Position numbers and translations under genes: made by a program
NCBI RefSeq assembly: GCF_004358425.1
Contig: NZ_CP037948.1
Location: forward strand, 1-64,000
Length of the DNA: 64,000 nucleotides
Direction of reading: 5' to 3'
From: Qipengyuania sediminis
GTDB taxonomy: Bacteria; Pseudomonadota; Alphaproteobacteria; Sphingomonadales; Sphingomonadaceae
In this document: positions 7,314-16,319 of the stretch, in pieces
Position numbering within the stretch: position 1 is the first letter of the stretch
How the letters are laid out: each line of letters opens with the position of its first letter
Notes under the pieces: model-generated
Seen by the model: only the letters and a program-made list of their open reading frames with translations
Databases searched by the model: none
What the model was told of the DNA's origin: nothing

Positions 7314-7847
7314 ATGCGCATCCCGAAATTACCGGTTCTGGTCCTAGGTCTTGCCTTTGCAGCCGGAGGGTGCACCACCGCCGCCGATATGCCCACCGCA
7401 ACGCTGGGCGAGACGACGCTGCTCTTCGCGAATGGCTCCCCCGCCGGCACCGCGCGGCTCATGCGTGACGGCAGCGGAGTAAGCATCGCCGTCGCGGTCA
7501 GCGGCATGGCCCCGGGGCCGAAGGGCTACCACCTGCACACCGCCGGGCGCTGCGAAGCGCCAAAGTTCGAAAGCGCGGGCGGGCATCTCAACCCTGATAA
7601 CCGCCGCCACGGGACGCTCGCGTCGGGCGGAGCGCATCTGGGTGATCTCCCCAATCTGCAGGTCGGTAGCGACGGCACCGCGCGCGCCACCGAGGTCGTG
7701 GCCGGCGGGGAAGCAGCGCTTGCCTCGATCTTCGATGCCGACGGCACCGCGGTGATCGTGCACGCGCAGGCGGACGATTACCGTACCGACCCCTCCGGCA
7801 ATTCGGGCGAACGCGTCGCCTGCGGCGTGCTGCGGCGGACCGGTTAG
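7314..7847 (+). CDS. sodC: Superoxide dismutase [Cu-Zn], secreted
   Basis: The 177-aa protein converts superoxide to oxygen and hydrogen peroxide in the periplasm. An N-terminal signal (residues 1-21, ending AAGGC) could be a lipoprotein signal, although the lipobox is not ideal. Metal ligands are present: YHLH, GGHLNP, RRHG, HLGD and the late VHAQADDY histidine. The disulphide pair corresponds to GRCEAP and VACGV, and DPSGNSGERVACG is the family signature. The ATG follows GAGGAG with a short spacer. It ends convergently with the transporter gene; the two stop codons overlap. Confidence 0.92.
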   Translation: MRIPKLPVLVLGLAFAAGGCTTAADMPTATLGETTLLFANGSPAGTARLMRDGSGVSIAVAVSGMAPGPKGYHLHTAGRCEAPKFESAGGHLNPDNRRHGTLASGGAHLGDLPNLQVGSDGTARATEVVAGGEAALASIFDADGTAVIVHAQADDYRTDPSGNSGERVACGVLRRTG

Positions 7848-9445
7848 GAGGGATTCGCCGCGCGCTCGGCACGCTCGGCAATCGTCGCCTCGGCCCGGGG
7901 CAGCGTACGGTAGGCGTAGAGCAGAAGTGCCATGCCGATCGGTGCTACCGCGATCAGCGACAGCAGGCCGAGCCGCAAGTCGCCGACCAGCTTGCCATCG
8001 ACCATCGTCCCGCCGAGGTCGGCGATCTGGCCGACCAGATAGGGCCCGAAGCCGAGGCCGATCAGAGTGGTCGCGAGGAAGAACACCGCCGTCGCGGTGC
8101 CGCGCATCCGCGGCAGGACCAAATCCTGCGTGGTCGCCGCGGCCGCGCCGAGCGCCGCGCTGCCGAGCACCCCGGCGGCAAAATTCATCGCGTAGAACAG
8201 CGCCTCGTTCTCGGTCGTGAAGCCGATCCAGATCGGCAGGATCGGGCCGAGCACGCCGATCATGATCACGATGATCCGGCCCGACGGATTGGTGGTGCGC
8301 AAATAGTCGGCTAGCCGCCCGCCCAGGATCACGCCGATGAAGCCGCTCGCCGCGCCCGACGCGCCAAGCCAGAAGGCCAGGGTCTGTTTGGGCAGGCCGA
8401 GCACGAGCTCGGCATAGGGCGCTGTCCAATAGGCGATCGCGTAGGCGGCGAGGGCGACGAAGCCGTAGCCGAGCGCGGTGCACAGGAACGCGGGCGTGCC
8501 CCAGATGAGGGCGAAAGCGGCGGGGTCGCGCGCGCGCAGGTTCGTCGCCCAGGAGAACACCGCGTAGAAACCGACCGCGACCGCCGACCATTGCGGGATA
8601 TTGTCAGTGAGCGCGATCATCAGCAACGCGAACCCGGCCAGCCCCGCCGCGGCGATAACGTTGATCGCCAGTGCGCCCGCGCCGCGCCGCGCCGCGCCGA
8701 TCAGCGTGAAGGGTGGGACGATGGTCGAAAGGTCGTAGAGAAAATCGCGGAACGGCGCCTCGGAGACCGTCACCGCCATCCGGTCCATCGCGCCGCGCAC
8801 CGGTTCCCGCAAGGAAAGCACCCAAAGCGCAACGAGAAGACCCGGCGCGCCTACCGCCAGGAAGGCTGCCTGCCACCCGACGAGGCCGAGTGGCCCGCCG
8901 CCGGGGAAAGCCTGGTTCCAGTTTTCCTTGATCAACGCGCCGATGAAAAGCGAGACACCGCCGCCGATGTAGAGGCCGGAGGAATAGATCGCGAGCGCGG
9001 TCGCCCGCTGGCGTTTGGGGAAATAGTCCGACAGCAGCGAGTAGGCGCAGGGACTTGCGGTCGCCTCCCCGACGCCGACACCCATGCGTGCGAGGCCGAG
9101 CTGCACCCCGTTCTTGGCGAAGCCCGACAGCACGGTCATCGCCGACCACAGCGAGAGGCCGATCGCGAGCAGCCGCGTGCGCTTCCAGTTGTCGGCAAGG
9201 CGGCCGAGCGGGATTCCGAACAGCGCGTAGAAGACGCCGAAGGCCGCGCCCCCCAGGAACCCCATCTGCGCATTGGTCAGCTGGAAATGGGCCTGGATAT
9301 CGACGACCAGAATGCTGACGATCTGCCGGTCGATGAAGTTGAGGATGTAGACGATGACGAGGACGATAAGGACGTACCAGCTATAGCCGCTCGCCTTGTC
9401 CTCTGGGATCACCTGCGCCTCTGCGCCCCCGCTGCTGTCCGACAA
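7844..9445 (-). CDS. MFS transporter, Spinster-like
   Basis: The 533-aa protein has about 12 predicted membrane helices and the MFS loop 2-3 motif region (GIPLGRLADNWKRTRLLA). The N-terminal helix with YILNFIDRQIVSIL and the GVGVGEATASPCAYSLLSDYFP segment are characteristic of the Spinster-related MFS group common in sphingomonads, whose substrates are mostly unknown. The start is uncertain: a TTG at 9445 follows GAGGG at a short spacing, and a GTG at 9412 is an alternative. It lies 6 bases after queC and is probably cotranscribed with it. Confidence 0.85.
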   Translation of the reverse strand: MSDSSGGAEAQVIPEDKASGYSWYVLIVLVIVYILNFIDRQIVSILVVDIQAHFQLTNAQMGFLGGAAFGVFYALFGIPLGRLADNWKRTRLLAIGLSLWSAMTVLSGFAKNGVQLGLARMGVGVGEATASPCAYSLLSDYFPKRQRATALAIYSSGLYIGGGVSLFIGALIKENWNQAFPGGGPLGLVGWQAAFLAVGAPGLLVALWVLSLREPVRGAMDRMAVTVSEAPFRDFLYDLSTIVPPFTLIGAARRGAGALAINVIAAAGLAGFALLMIALTDNIPQWSAVAVGFYAVFSWATNLRARDPAAFALIWGTPAFLCTALGYGFVALAAYAIAYWTAPYAELVLGLPKQTLAFWLGASGAASGFIGVILGGRLADYLRTTNPSGRIIVIMIGVLGPILPIWIGFTTENEALFYAMNFAAGVLGSAALGAAAATTQDLVLPRMRGTATAVFFLATTLIGLGFGPYLVGQIADLGGTMVDGKLVGDLRLGLLSLIAVAPIGMALLLYAYRTLPRAEATIAERAERAANPS

Positions 9446-9451
9446 ATTCCC

Positions 9452-10165
9452 TCACCCGCCATGGTTATCGTCCTGATAACGGGTGCTATCGGCAACGCCC
9501 GCCTCGGCAAAGCCTTTTCGCCTCAGGCGGCAGGAATCGCATCGGCCGCACGCGATCCCGGCGGGGGTGGGATTGTAGCAGGACCAGCTCCAAGCGGGGT
9601 CGAGCCCCAGCCGCAGGCATTCCGCCGCGATCTCAGCCTTGCCATGATGCTGGAGCGGGGCATGGATGACAAAGGGTTGCCCTTCGCTCCCCATTTTGGT
9701 GCCGAGCCGGGCCGTCTCGGTGAAGCTGGCGATGAACTCGGGCCGGCAGTCGGGGTAACCCGAATAGTCGATTGCATTGACACCGATGAAGATGTCGCGC
9801 GCGCCGCACGTCTCTGCGAAGGCGGCGGTCAGGCTCAGGAAGATGAGATTGCGCGCGGGCACATAGGTGACCGGGACGCCGTCGTTCAGACCGCCTGTCG
9901 GCACCGCAATATCGGCGGTCAGCGCCGATCCGCCGAAGACCGCGAGATCGAGCGGCAGCACGACGTGGCGCGCCACTCCCAGCCGTTCGGCGATCGCCCG
10001 CGCCGCGTCGAGCTCTCGCACATGGCGCTGGCCGTAATCGATGCTGAGCGCCTGGACCGCATAGCCGCTCTCCCGGGCAAGCGCGGCCACCACCATGCTG
10101 TCCAGCCCGCCGGACAGCAAGACAACGGCAGGCGCGCCCGCGCGGCTAACGGCAGGCACCGACAC
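9452..10165 (-). CDS. queC: 7-cyano-7-deazaguanine synthase QueC
   Basis: The 237-aa enzyme makes preQ0 from 7-carboxy-7-deazaguanine with ATP and ammonia, for queuosine tRNA modification. The ATP-pyrophosphatase loop VLLSGGLDS lies at residues 17-25, the GVNAIDYSGYPDCR block is intact, and the C-terminal zinc site shows four cysteines (SCYN, ACGRCDSC). The GTG at 10165 has GGAAGG at 5 bases spacing; a second GTG at 10159 is possible. It overlaps the end of the upstream gene by about 20 bases. No queD, queE or queF is nearby. Confidence 0.92.
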   Translation of the reverse strand: MSVPAVSRAGAPAVVLLSGGLDSMVVAALARESGYAVQALSIDYGQRHVRELDAARAIAERLGVARHVVLPLDLAVFGGSALTADIAVPTGGLNDGVPVTYVPARNLIFLSLTAAFAETCGARDIFIGVNAIDYSGYPDCRPEFIASFTETARLGTKMGSEGQPFVIHAPLQHHGKAEIAAECLRLGLDPAWSWSCYNPTPAGIACGRCDSCRLRRKGFAEAGVADSTRYQDDNHGG

Positions 10166-10526
10166 GGCGCCCTTCCGCCGTGAACTGGAACGGCCGCCCC
10201 CGCGCGACCCCTTGGCTCTCGATCTGCACCAGCGCGGGTGTTTCGCGCCGGATAGTCGTTCGGCCGTAACCGCGCCCGCGGCAGATATATTGCACCGCAA
10301 CCCGGTCAGAACCCTCCTCCACGGCGGCGATACTGCAGGCGGGGGCTTGGTGAGCGAGCTGCGCGAGCTGCGTCGCGCTGCCGAGGCAGAAAGTGCGCAC
10401 CGGCCCGCCGTCGCGCGAGGTGACGCGCCATTGACCGCGCTCCAGCCCGGCAAGCAGCCCCGGCGCGGCAGCGACCGCACCCGCAAAGGCAAGCGCTGCG
10501 CTTGCGATCAGCATGGTCTCACGCAT
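10146..10526 (-). CDS. Secreted DUF3617-like protein
   Basis: The 126-aa product has a signal peptide (residues 1-20, ending VAAAPG) and a small domain with GQWRVTSRDGG, four cysteines and a C-terminal VGAC. This resembles the DUF3617 family of periplasmic proteins of unknown role. The ATG at 10526 is preceded by AGGAGG at 5 bases and is preferred over the GTG at 10532. It lies between hslO (43 bases upstream) and queC (overlap) in the same direction. No function can be assigned. Confidence 0.7.
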   Translation of the reverse strand: MRETMLIASAALAFAGAVAAAPGLLAGLERGQWRVTSRDGGPVRTFCLGSATQLAQLAHQAPACSIAAVEEGSDRVAVQYICRGRGYGRTTIRRETPALVQIESQGVARGRPFQFTAEGRRVGACR

Positions 10527-10569
10527 GACCACCTCCTAATCCGCCGCGTCAAGCCAGGCGACGACCATC

Positions 10570-11478
10570 CTACGCCCTGATGACGTAACTCGATGAACAA
10601 AAGGCGCAGTTCGCCACGATCTCGCCCGCGTCGTTGCGCATCGCGGCGCGGTCCTCCTCCGGAAAGCGGCCGATCACTTCCTCGTAATGCGCGGCGCTGC
10701 AACGGCAGCCGCGCGCAAGCGGCGGGCCGGCAAAGACGCGCACTTCGTCCTCCTCGTGGAACAGCCGCCAGACCAGCGCGTCGAGAGTAAGCTCCGGGTC
10801 GAGCAGCTCGTTCGCGCGCAGCGAGCCCGCCAGCGCCGCGACATGCTCCCATTCGGGGTGATCGAAGCGGGTGTGCAAGCGCTCGCGACCGTCCTCTCCC
10901 TCGGGCAGGTGCTGGACGAGCATTCCGGCTGCGCGGCTGCGGCCTTCCCCGCCGATCTCCGCCCCGATCCGGATCAGCGTTGGCACCTGTTCGGACTGGA
11001 CGAAATATCCCTGGGTCGCTTCGGCGAGGCTCGCGCCTTCGAGCGGGACGATCCCCTGGTAGCGCCCCTGGCCGCCCGCGAGATCGAAAGTGACCGCGAG
11101 ATAGCCCTTGCCGAACAGGCCTTCGAGAGACGGCCCGGGGCCGAGCTCGGCGATCCGCTCGGCATCGAATTGGACATAACCGCGCAGTTCGTCGCCCCGC
11201 ACATCGCAAACCAGCAGCGAGACCGGCCCCCCCTCCGTCTGCGCCTGGACCGTGGCCTGCGACCCGTCGTCCTTCAGCAGCGCGCCTGCAAGCGCGGTCA
11301 GCACCAGCGCCTCGGCCAGCAGCTGCGCGACCGGCGGGGGGTAGGCATGGGCGGAGAGGATCGTGTCGAGCACGCCTTCCAGACGCACCATTCGCCCGCG
11401 CGCGTGGCGGCCGGGTATGGTGAAGCCCAACACCTGGTCGGCAGTGATCTCGGGATGGGTGAGGGTGATCGCGGTCAT
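10570..11478 (-). CDS. hslO: Hsp33 redox-regulated chaperone
   Basis: The 302-aa protein is a cytoplasmic holdase switched on by oxidation. The N-terminal domain contains LLAEALVLTALAGALLK, and the C-terminal redox switch carries the cysteine pairs CRC (near residue 258) and CAFC (near residue 293), which bind zinc when reduced. Length fits the family. It follows argF by 40 bases in the same direction, a common alphaproteobacterial order (argD-argF-hslO). Confidence 0.93.
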   Translation of the reverse strand: MTAITLTHPEITADQVLGFTIPGRHARGRMVRLEGVLDTILSAHAYPPPVAQLLAEALVLTALAGALLKDDGSQATVQAQTEGGPVSLLVCDVRGDELRGYVQFDAERIAELGPGPSLEGLFGKGYLAVTFDLAGGQGRYQGIVPLEGASLAEATQGYFVQSEQVPTLIRIGAEIGGEGRSRAAGMLVQHLPEGEDGRERLHTRFDHPEWEHVAALAGSLRANELLDPELTLDALVWRLFHEEDEVRVFAGPPLARGCRCSAAHYEEVIGRFPEEDRAAMRNDAGEIVANCAFCSSSYVIRA

Positions 11479-11518
11479 GGCGGGTGCATATGGGGTCGCG
11501 CCCCCGCCAAAAAAGGCA

Positions 11519-12451
11519 TCACATGCGCCCCAAGCACCACAGCAGGATCGATTTCTGCGCGTGGATACGGTTCTCCGCCTCGTCGAAGACCGCCGATTGC
11601 GGCCCGTCGAAAACCTCCGCCGTCACTTCCTCGCCGACATGCGCGGGGAGGCAGTGGAGGAAAACCGCATCGGGCTTTGCCTCCGCCATCAGCGCGGCAT
11701 CAACCTGATAGGGTGCCATGGCCCCCGACTTTCCCAAGGGCGCATCCTGCCCCATCGAGACCCAGGTATCGGTGACGATCACATCGGCGCCCTGGGCCGC
11801 AGCGCGCGCGTCCTGCGTCAGGCGGATATCGGCCCCCATCGCGCGCGCTCCGGCAACGATTTCATCCGCAGGCGCGAAGGCCGCGGGCCCCGCGACGCGG
11901 ACTGTAAAGCCGAACAGCCCCGCGGCCTCCAGCAGGGAATGGAGGACATTGTTGCCATCACCAGACCAGGCGACCTGCAGCCCCGGAAGAGGCTTTCCGC
12001 GCTCGGCCAGCGTGAGAAGGTCGGCGACGATCTGGCAGGGGTGCGAAAGATCGGTGAGGCCATTGATGACCGGCACGTCGGCGTGCTGCGCGAGCTCTTC
12101 CGCCTTGGCATGATCGTCGGTGCGGATCATGATCGCATCGACCATGCGGCTGAGCACGCGCGCGGTGTGGGCGATCGTTTCGCCGCGGCCGAGCTGGCTG
12201 GTGCCGGCGTCAAGGATCACGCTCGATCCGCCCAGCTGCCGCATGGCGATATCGAAGCTTACTCTGGTGCGGGTCGAAGCCTTTTCGAAGATCAACCCGA
12301 GCACATGGCCGGCGAGCGGCGCATCGGGATCGGCCGCGCCCTTGGGCTGCCCCTCCCGCGCCGCCTTGCGATCGATCGCATCAGCGAGCATCGCCGCGAT
12401 GGCATCCCCGCCCGCATCCGAAAGCGAGAGGAAATGCCGGATCGCGGTCAC
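11519..12451 (-). CDS. argF: Ornithine carbamoyltransferase
   Basis: The 310-aa enzyme makes citrulline from ornithine and carbamoyl phosphate in arginine synthesis. The carbamoyl-phosphate loop STRTR, HPCQ (near residue 137) and HCLPA (near residue 266) are all present. It starts with GTG overlapping the argD stop (GTGA), so the two genes are translationally coupled. Confidence 0.95.
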   Translation of the reverse strand: MTAIRHFLSLSDAGGDAIAAMLADAIDRKAAREGQPKGAADPDAPLAGHVLGLIFEKASTRTRVSFDIAMRQLGGSSVILDAGTSQLGRGETIAHTARVLSRMVDAIMIRTDDHAKAEELAQHADVPVINGLTDLSHPCQIVADLLTLAERGKPLPGLQVAWSGDGNNVLHSLLEAAGLFGFTVRVAGPAAFAPADEIVAGARAMGADIRLTQDARAAAQGADVIVTDTWVSMGQDAPLGKSGAMAPYQVDAALMAEAKPDAVFLHCLPAHVGEEVTAEVFDGPQSAVFDEAENRIHAQKSILLWCLGRM

Positions 12452-13638
12452 GCCGCCTCTGCGGGTACGAAATCGGCGGCGCCCGCGCTCAGCTTGTCGA
12501 AGAATTCCTCGAACTCCGCGTCGCCCGCGACCAGCGGGGGCAGGATGCGCAGCGTATTATCGCCTGCCGCCACGGTGAGCAGGTGGTGCTTGTCGCGCAG
12601 ATGGACGTAGAACGGGCGGCTCTCCTGCTTCATCCGCAGGCCGAGCATCAGCCCCTTGCCGCGAACATGATCGAAGAGCTCGGGGTAATTGCCGATGAAT
12701 TGCTCGAGCCGGCTGCGCAGACGCTCGCCCTTGTCGGTCACTTGGGCGAGGAAATCGTCATTCGCGACCGCGTCGAGCACCGCTTCGCCCGCCGCCATCG
12801 CGAGCGGATTGCCGCCATAGGTCGAACCATGGGTGCCGAAGCCCATGCCGCGCGCCGCGGCTTCGGTGGCGAGGCAGGCACCGAGGGGAAAGCCGCCGCC
12901 GATGCCCTTGGCGGTTGCGAGGATGTCGGGCGCAACTCCGTAATGCTCATAGGCATAGAGCTTGCCCGTCCGCGCGACCCCGCACTGCACCTCGTCGAAC
13001 AGCAGCAGCAGCCCGTGCTCGTCGGCGAGCTCGCGCAGACCCTGCAGGAAAGCATGAGAGGCGGGGCGGATGCCGCCTTCGCCCTGGATCGGCTCCACCA
13101 GAAAGCCTGCCGTATTGGGGCCGACCAGCGCACGCGCGCTCTCGAGATCGTCAAACTCGGCATATTTGAACCCGGCGAGCAGCGGCGCGAAGCCCTTGTG
13201 CATCTTTTCCTGGTTGGAAGCGCTGATGGTCGCCATCGTCCGGCCGTGGAAGGCGTTGGCGAAAGTGATCAGCTCGTACCTGTGGTCGTCACCCACGTGC
13301 TGGTGATAGGCGCGCGCCGTTTTGATCGCGCATTCGACGGCCTCCGCACCCGAGTTTGTGAAGAAGACCGTATCTGCGAAGGTCAGACCGACAAGCCGCT
13401 GCGCCAGATGCTCCCCCTGCGGGCTGCCGTAGAGGTTCGAGACGTGCATCAGCTTGGCCGCCTGCCGCTGGATCGCGCCGATCAACCCTTCGTGCGAATG
13501 GCCGAGCAAATTGACCGCGATGCCGCTCGCGAAGTCAAGATATCGCGTCCCGTCCTCATCGATCAGATGGCAATGATCGCCTTCCACTGGCCGCACGCCG
13601 CTGCGCGGATAGACGGGCATCAAGGGCGTGATCGACAT
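12448..13638 (-). CDS. argD: Acetylornithine/succinyldiaminopimelate aminotransferase
   Basis: The 396-aa class III PLP aminotransferase acts in arginine synthesis and possibly in lysine synthesis. The PLP lysine lies in [10 protein letters not shown], with [20 protein letters not shown] upstream of it. The ATG at 13638 has GGAG at 5 bases spacing, and homologues start with this [12 protein letters not shown] segment; longer openings are rejected. It is the first gene of the - strand run that ends with the MFS transporter. Confidence 0.95.
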   Translation of the reverse strand: MSITPLMPVYPRSGVRPVEGDHCHLIDEDGTRYLDFASGIAVNLLGHSHEGLIGAIQRQAAKLMHVSNLYGSPQGEHLAQRLVGLTFADTVFFTNSGAEAVECAIKTARAYHQHVGDDHRYELITFANAFHGRTMATISASNQEKMHKGFAPLLAGFKYAEFDDLESARALVGPNTAGFLVEPIQGEGGIRPASHAFLQGLRELADEHGLLLLFDEVQCGVARTGKLYAYEHYGVAPDILATAKGIGGGFPLGACLATEAAARGMGFGTHGSTYGGNPLAMAAGEAVLDAVANDDFLAQVTDKGERLRSRLEQFIGNYPELFDHVRGKGLMLGLRMKQESRPFYVHLRDKHHLLTVAAGDNTLRILPPLVAGDAEFEEFFDKLSAGAADFVPAEAA

Positions 13639-13663
13639 GGGTGCTCCGGCTGCTGTTCGGGTT

Positions 13664-13697
13664 GAAAGCAAATGGCGGCCCCTTCAGGAGCCGCCAT
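13664..13697 (-). terminator. Terminator of the cold-shock gene
   Basis: A perfect 8-bp stem (ATGGCGGC/GCCGCCAT, 13672-13679 with 13690-13697) is followed on the - strand by TTGCTTT. It lies between the cold-shock gene stop and the argD start. Confidence 0.6.
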
Positions 13698-13742
13698 GCT
13701 GTTCGATCGACTGTTGATGCGCGCCCGCACCGGGCGCTCGAC

Positions 13743-14585
13743 TTACTCGCCGACGGGAACGAGGTTGACCGCCGAGTGCTTGCCGCGCCGATCGACCTCG
13801 AGATCGAATTCGTAGCGTTCGCCTTCGTTGAGGCCGCCGAGGCCCGAGCGTTCGACCGCGCTGATGTGCACGAAAGCATCGGGCTGGCCATCGTCGCGGG
13901 TCAAGAAGCCGAAGCCCTTCTGTCCGTTGAAGAACTTGACCGTCCCGGTCGCCTTCTCGCCGGTCAGCTCACGCTGCGGCGCGCCGCCGCGATCGCCGCC
14001 GCCGAAGCCGCCACCGCTTCGTTCCCCCCGGTCGCCGCCGCCGCTGCGCTCCTGCACTTCGACCACATCGCCCACGATCTGCAGGTCCTGAGCCGAGATC
14101 TTGCCGCCACGATCGACGAGGTTGAAGGCGAGCTCCTGCCCTTCGCCGAGGCCCTGGAGCCCGGCGCGCTCGACCGCGCTGATGTGGACGAACACGTCCT
14201 CCCCGCCGGCCTTCTGCTGGATGAAGCCGAAGCCTTTCTGCGCATTGAAGAACTTGACCGTGCCTTCGCCGGTGCCGACGACCTGCGCGGGCATGCGCGG
14301 ACCGCCGCCGCCGCCACCGCCGCCGCGGAAGCCACCGCCGCCGCCGCCGAAGCCGCCGCGATCGCCGCCGCCGTAGCCGCCACCACCGCCGCCGCCGCGA
14401 TATCCGCCGCCGCCGCCGCCGTAACCGCCGCCGTAGCCGCCACCGCCGCCGAAGCCGCCGCGATCACCCCCGCCGAAGCCGCCCCCGCCCTGAGGGCCGC
14501 CGAATGGATCGAAGCTGTCTTCGCCAAATCCGTCGCGCTTGTCCCGACCCCGCCCTTTGCCGCGACCGCCTTTGTCGTAACCCAT
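13743..14585 (-). CDS. Double cold-shock-domain protein with glycine-rich N-terminus
   Basis: The 280-aa protein has a basic start (KGGRGKGRGRDKR), a glycine-rich low-complexity region (about residues 29-97, GGGYGGG and DRGGFGGG repeats), then two cold-shock domains at about 106-172 and 212-278. Each domain carries KGFGF and VFVHIS or AFVHIS RNA-binding motifs. Double-domain proteins of this kind act as RNA chaperones in alphaproteobacteria; the long glycine-rich extension with arginine-glycine steps is not part of the standard type and could add RNA binding or condensation. The ATG at 14585 has only a weak GGA upstream, and the leader carries a strong hairpin. Confidence 0.9.
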   Translation of the reverse strand: MGYDKGGRGKGRGRDKRDGFGEDSFDPFGGPQGGGGFGGGDRGGFGGGGGYGGGYGGGGGGYRGGGGGGGYGGGDRGGFGGGGGGFRGGGGGGGGPRMPAQVVGTGEGTVKFFNAQKGFGFIQQKAGGEDVFVHISAVERAGLQGLGEGQELAFNLVDRGGKISAQDLQIVGDVVEVQERSGGGDRGERSGGGFGGGDRGGAPQRELTGEKATGTVKFFNGQKGFGFLTRDDGQPDAFVHISAVERSGLGGLNEGERYEFDLEVDRRGKHSAVNLVPVGE

Positions 14586-14626
14586 GATGTTCCAGATACC
14601 TTGACCGGCCCCAAACCCCTTGCGCT

Positions 14627-14658
14627 CGCCGGACGGTGGGAGCCTGTGTCGTCCGGCG
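14627..14658 (-). promoter_or_regulatory. Hairpin in the leader of the cold-shock gene
   Basis: A perfect 9-bp GC-rich stem (14627-14635 with 14650-14658) with a 14-base loop sits about 42 bases upstream of the start codon. Long structured leaders are typical of cold-shock genes, where they control translation with temperature. No T-run follows, so it is not a terminator. Confidence 0.45.
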
Positions 14659-14815
14659 CGCGAGGGGCGCGGCACACGGTCCGCCCCCAAGCATGGGGAC
14701 TCGCATAGCGCAAATTGCAGCAGGTGCGAACGATTTAGCGTGGACGCGTGCTTAAGGCGGGCCGATTGTGGCATTTTGACCGATCCTGATGGCAAAGACG
14801 AGGGCAGGAGCCCTC

Positions 14816-15787
14816 TTAGTTCTTGGGCGCCAACGCATTCAGCTGAGCCTCAGTCATCGTTTCGAGCTTATGGAACAATGGGGGTGCCCGGCCCTCGCAC
14901 AACCCTTGCTCGAGAGGATTGATATCAGCAAGGCGAATCAGGGGCACCCGGCGATGCTGGGGGTCGGGGGCCGGGGTTATTTTACCGGTGGCAACCAGCG
15001 GAAATTGAGTTGCGTTCAGTCGCAGGGCATCGACTGCATAGTCGTAGGCGGTACGTCCGTTCGGGAGCGTAACCGTTGCGTCGTACCAGAGGACCGGCAC
15101 CCTATCGTCGGGCCAGCGCACGAGGCCGAAATTGTCGGTGATTTCCGCGATCTCCTTCGGAGCTCCCGGGACGGCGTAATCGCTGCCGAAAAAAACCTCG
15201 GGCCGACGATCGGAGGGCAGTCCACGAATGGCTTCGAGAAGCAGGCGAACCGTCGCGCGGTGATTGGGGTGGCAAGTCGTGCCGTGCCTGGGATCGAAGG
15301 CAAGGACAACGTCTGGCCGGAATGTATCGAGGGTGCGCCTGAACCTCGCGATCAGACTGGCGTGCCCACCCGCCTCGCGCGCCAATGCCGAAAGGTTGCT
15401 TTCAACACCCGCATCATTCCAATTGAACATGCCTTCGCGCCAGCCATAGAACTCGTACGAGGCATTGACGTTGGCACCTGATGCGGCGGTTTCCATCCTG
15501 CGGAATTGGCTGCATTGCGCCCTATCCTGGAGGCCGATGCTGAGCAGGCACCCCCAACTGTCGGCTTCCTGGGTAACCACAAGATGGCATGTCGCGCCAT
15601 TGAAGCGGCACGCTTCGGCCATCATCGGGGCAAAGATAACCTCGTCGTCGGGATGCGCACCCACGTGAAGGATGCGCTTGCCCGCGAGGTCCATGCCGGA
15701 TCGTGGAGCGTTGTCGGGTTCCGCAGCTTGCAGGCCAAACGGTATAGCCCACGCGGCCGCGAAGATTTTCAGCCAATAAGCTTTCAC
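14816..15787 (-). CDS. Secreted PIG-L family deacetylase
   Basis: The 323-aa protein belongs to the LmbE/PIG-L zinc hydrolases, which remove acetyl groups from GlcNAc-type substrates. The zinc motif AHPDDE is near residue 43 and the second metal motif HPNH near residue 175. A signal peptide (KAYWLKIFAAAWAIPFG...LQAA) suggests periplasmic action. GTG at 15787 is chosen because GGGGGATC lies upstream. Base composition looks lower in GC than the neighbours, and the gene interrupts otherwise conserved genes, so recent transfer is possible. The substrate is unknown. Confidence 0.8.
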   Translation of the reverse strand: MKAYWLKIFAAAWAIPFGLQAAEPDNAPRSGMDLAGKRILHVGAHPDDEVIFAPMMAEACRFNGATCHLVVTQEADSWGCLLSIGLQDRAQCSQFRRMETAASGANVNASYEFYGWREGMFNWNDAGVESNLSALAREAGGHASLIARFRRTLDTFRPDVVLAFDPRHGTTCHPNHRATVRLLLEAIRGLPSDRRPEVFFGSDYAVPGAPKEIAEITDNFGLVRWPDDRVPVLWYDATVTLPNGRTAYDYAVDALRLNATQFPLVATGKITPAPDPQHRRVPLIRLADINPLEQGLCEGRAPPLFHKLETMTEAQLNALAPKN

Positions 15788-15850
15788 GCGGATCCCCCGT
15801 TCCGCAACCCGATAATTGCATAGCACGGGTCAGCCCGCTAGCTCAACGCC

Positions 15851-16276
15851 ATGAACATCGCCCGCCTTACCAACGCAGCAAGCGTTTCCCCGCAAATTTC
15901 GCCGGAGGATGTGGTTGGAGCGAAAACCTCCGGCTTCACGATGATCATCTGCAATCGCCCGGATGGAGAGGATGCGGGGCAGCCCTGCGCGGCAGAGATC
16001 GCCGCCGAAGCGGCAGCGTCGGGGCTCGCTTTCCGCCACATACCGGTCGTCGGCGGTATATCGGCGGAAGCGGTCGCCGCGATGGCGGAGGCACTGGCTT
16101 CGGCCAAAGGCCCGGTGCTCGCCTATTGCCGCAGCGGCACGCGCTCGACCCTGCTGTGGGCAGTGGCCGAGGCGAGCCGGGGCGGGGATCCCGAGACACT
16201 GGCGCAGGCCGCCGCTGCGGCCGGGTATGACGTCGGTCCGGTACGGCCCGCCATGGACGCTTTCGCCGCGCGCTGA
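15851..16276 (+). CDS. DUF442 / BLH-like phosphatase, TIGR01244 family
   Basis: The 141-aa product has the dual-specificity-phosphatase-like fold of the DUF442 family. The catalytic P-loop is CRSGTRS (near residue 96), and the N-terminal ISPEDV and FTMIICNRPDGE segments are typical. Such proteins, alone or fused to a persulfide dioxygenase, are linked to sulfide and thiol handling in other bacteria. No such partner is next to it here. The ATG at 15851 gives the family length. Confidence 0.8.
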   Translation: MNIARLTNAASVSPQISPEDVVGAKTSGFTMIICNRPDGEDAGQPCAAEIAAEAAASGLAFRHIPVVGGISAEAVAAMAEALASAKGPVLAYCRSGTRSTLLWAVAEASRGGDPETLAQAAAAAGYDVGPVRPAMDAFAAR

Positions 16277-16319
16277 GCAAGGCTTGGCGGGGCGGGGCGG
16301 TTGTGGCAGAAATCGCGCC

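Noticed and set aside
8591..10183. Long open frame on the + strand opposite the MFS and queC genes
   Set aside because: Mirror frame caused by high GC; amino-acid content is arginine and histidine rich and there is no start signal, while the - strand genes have clear motifs.
11490..11500. CCCCATAT before hslO as a heat-shock promoter
   Set aside because: It lies only about 13 bases before the start codon and a -35 CTTG at correct spacing is absent.
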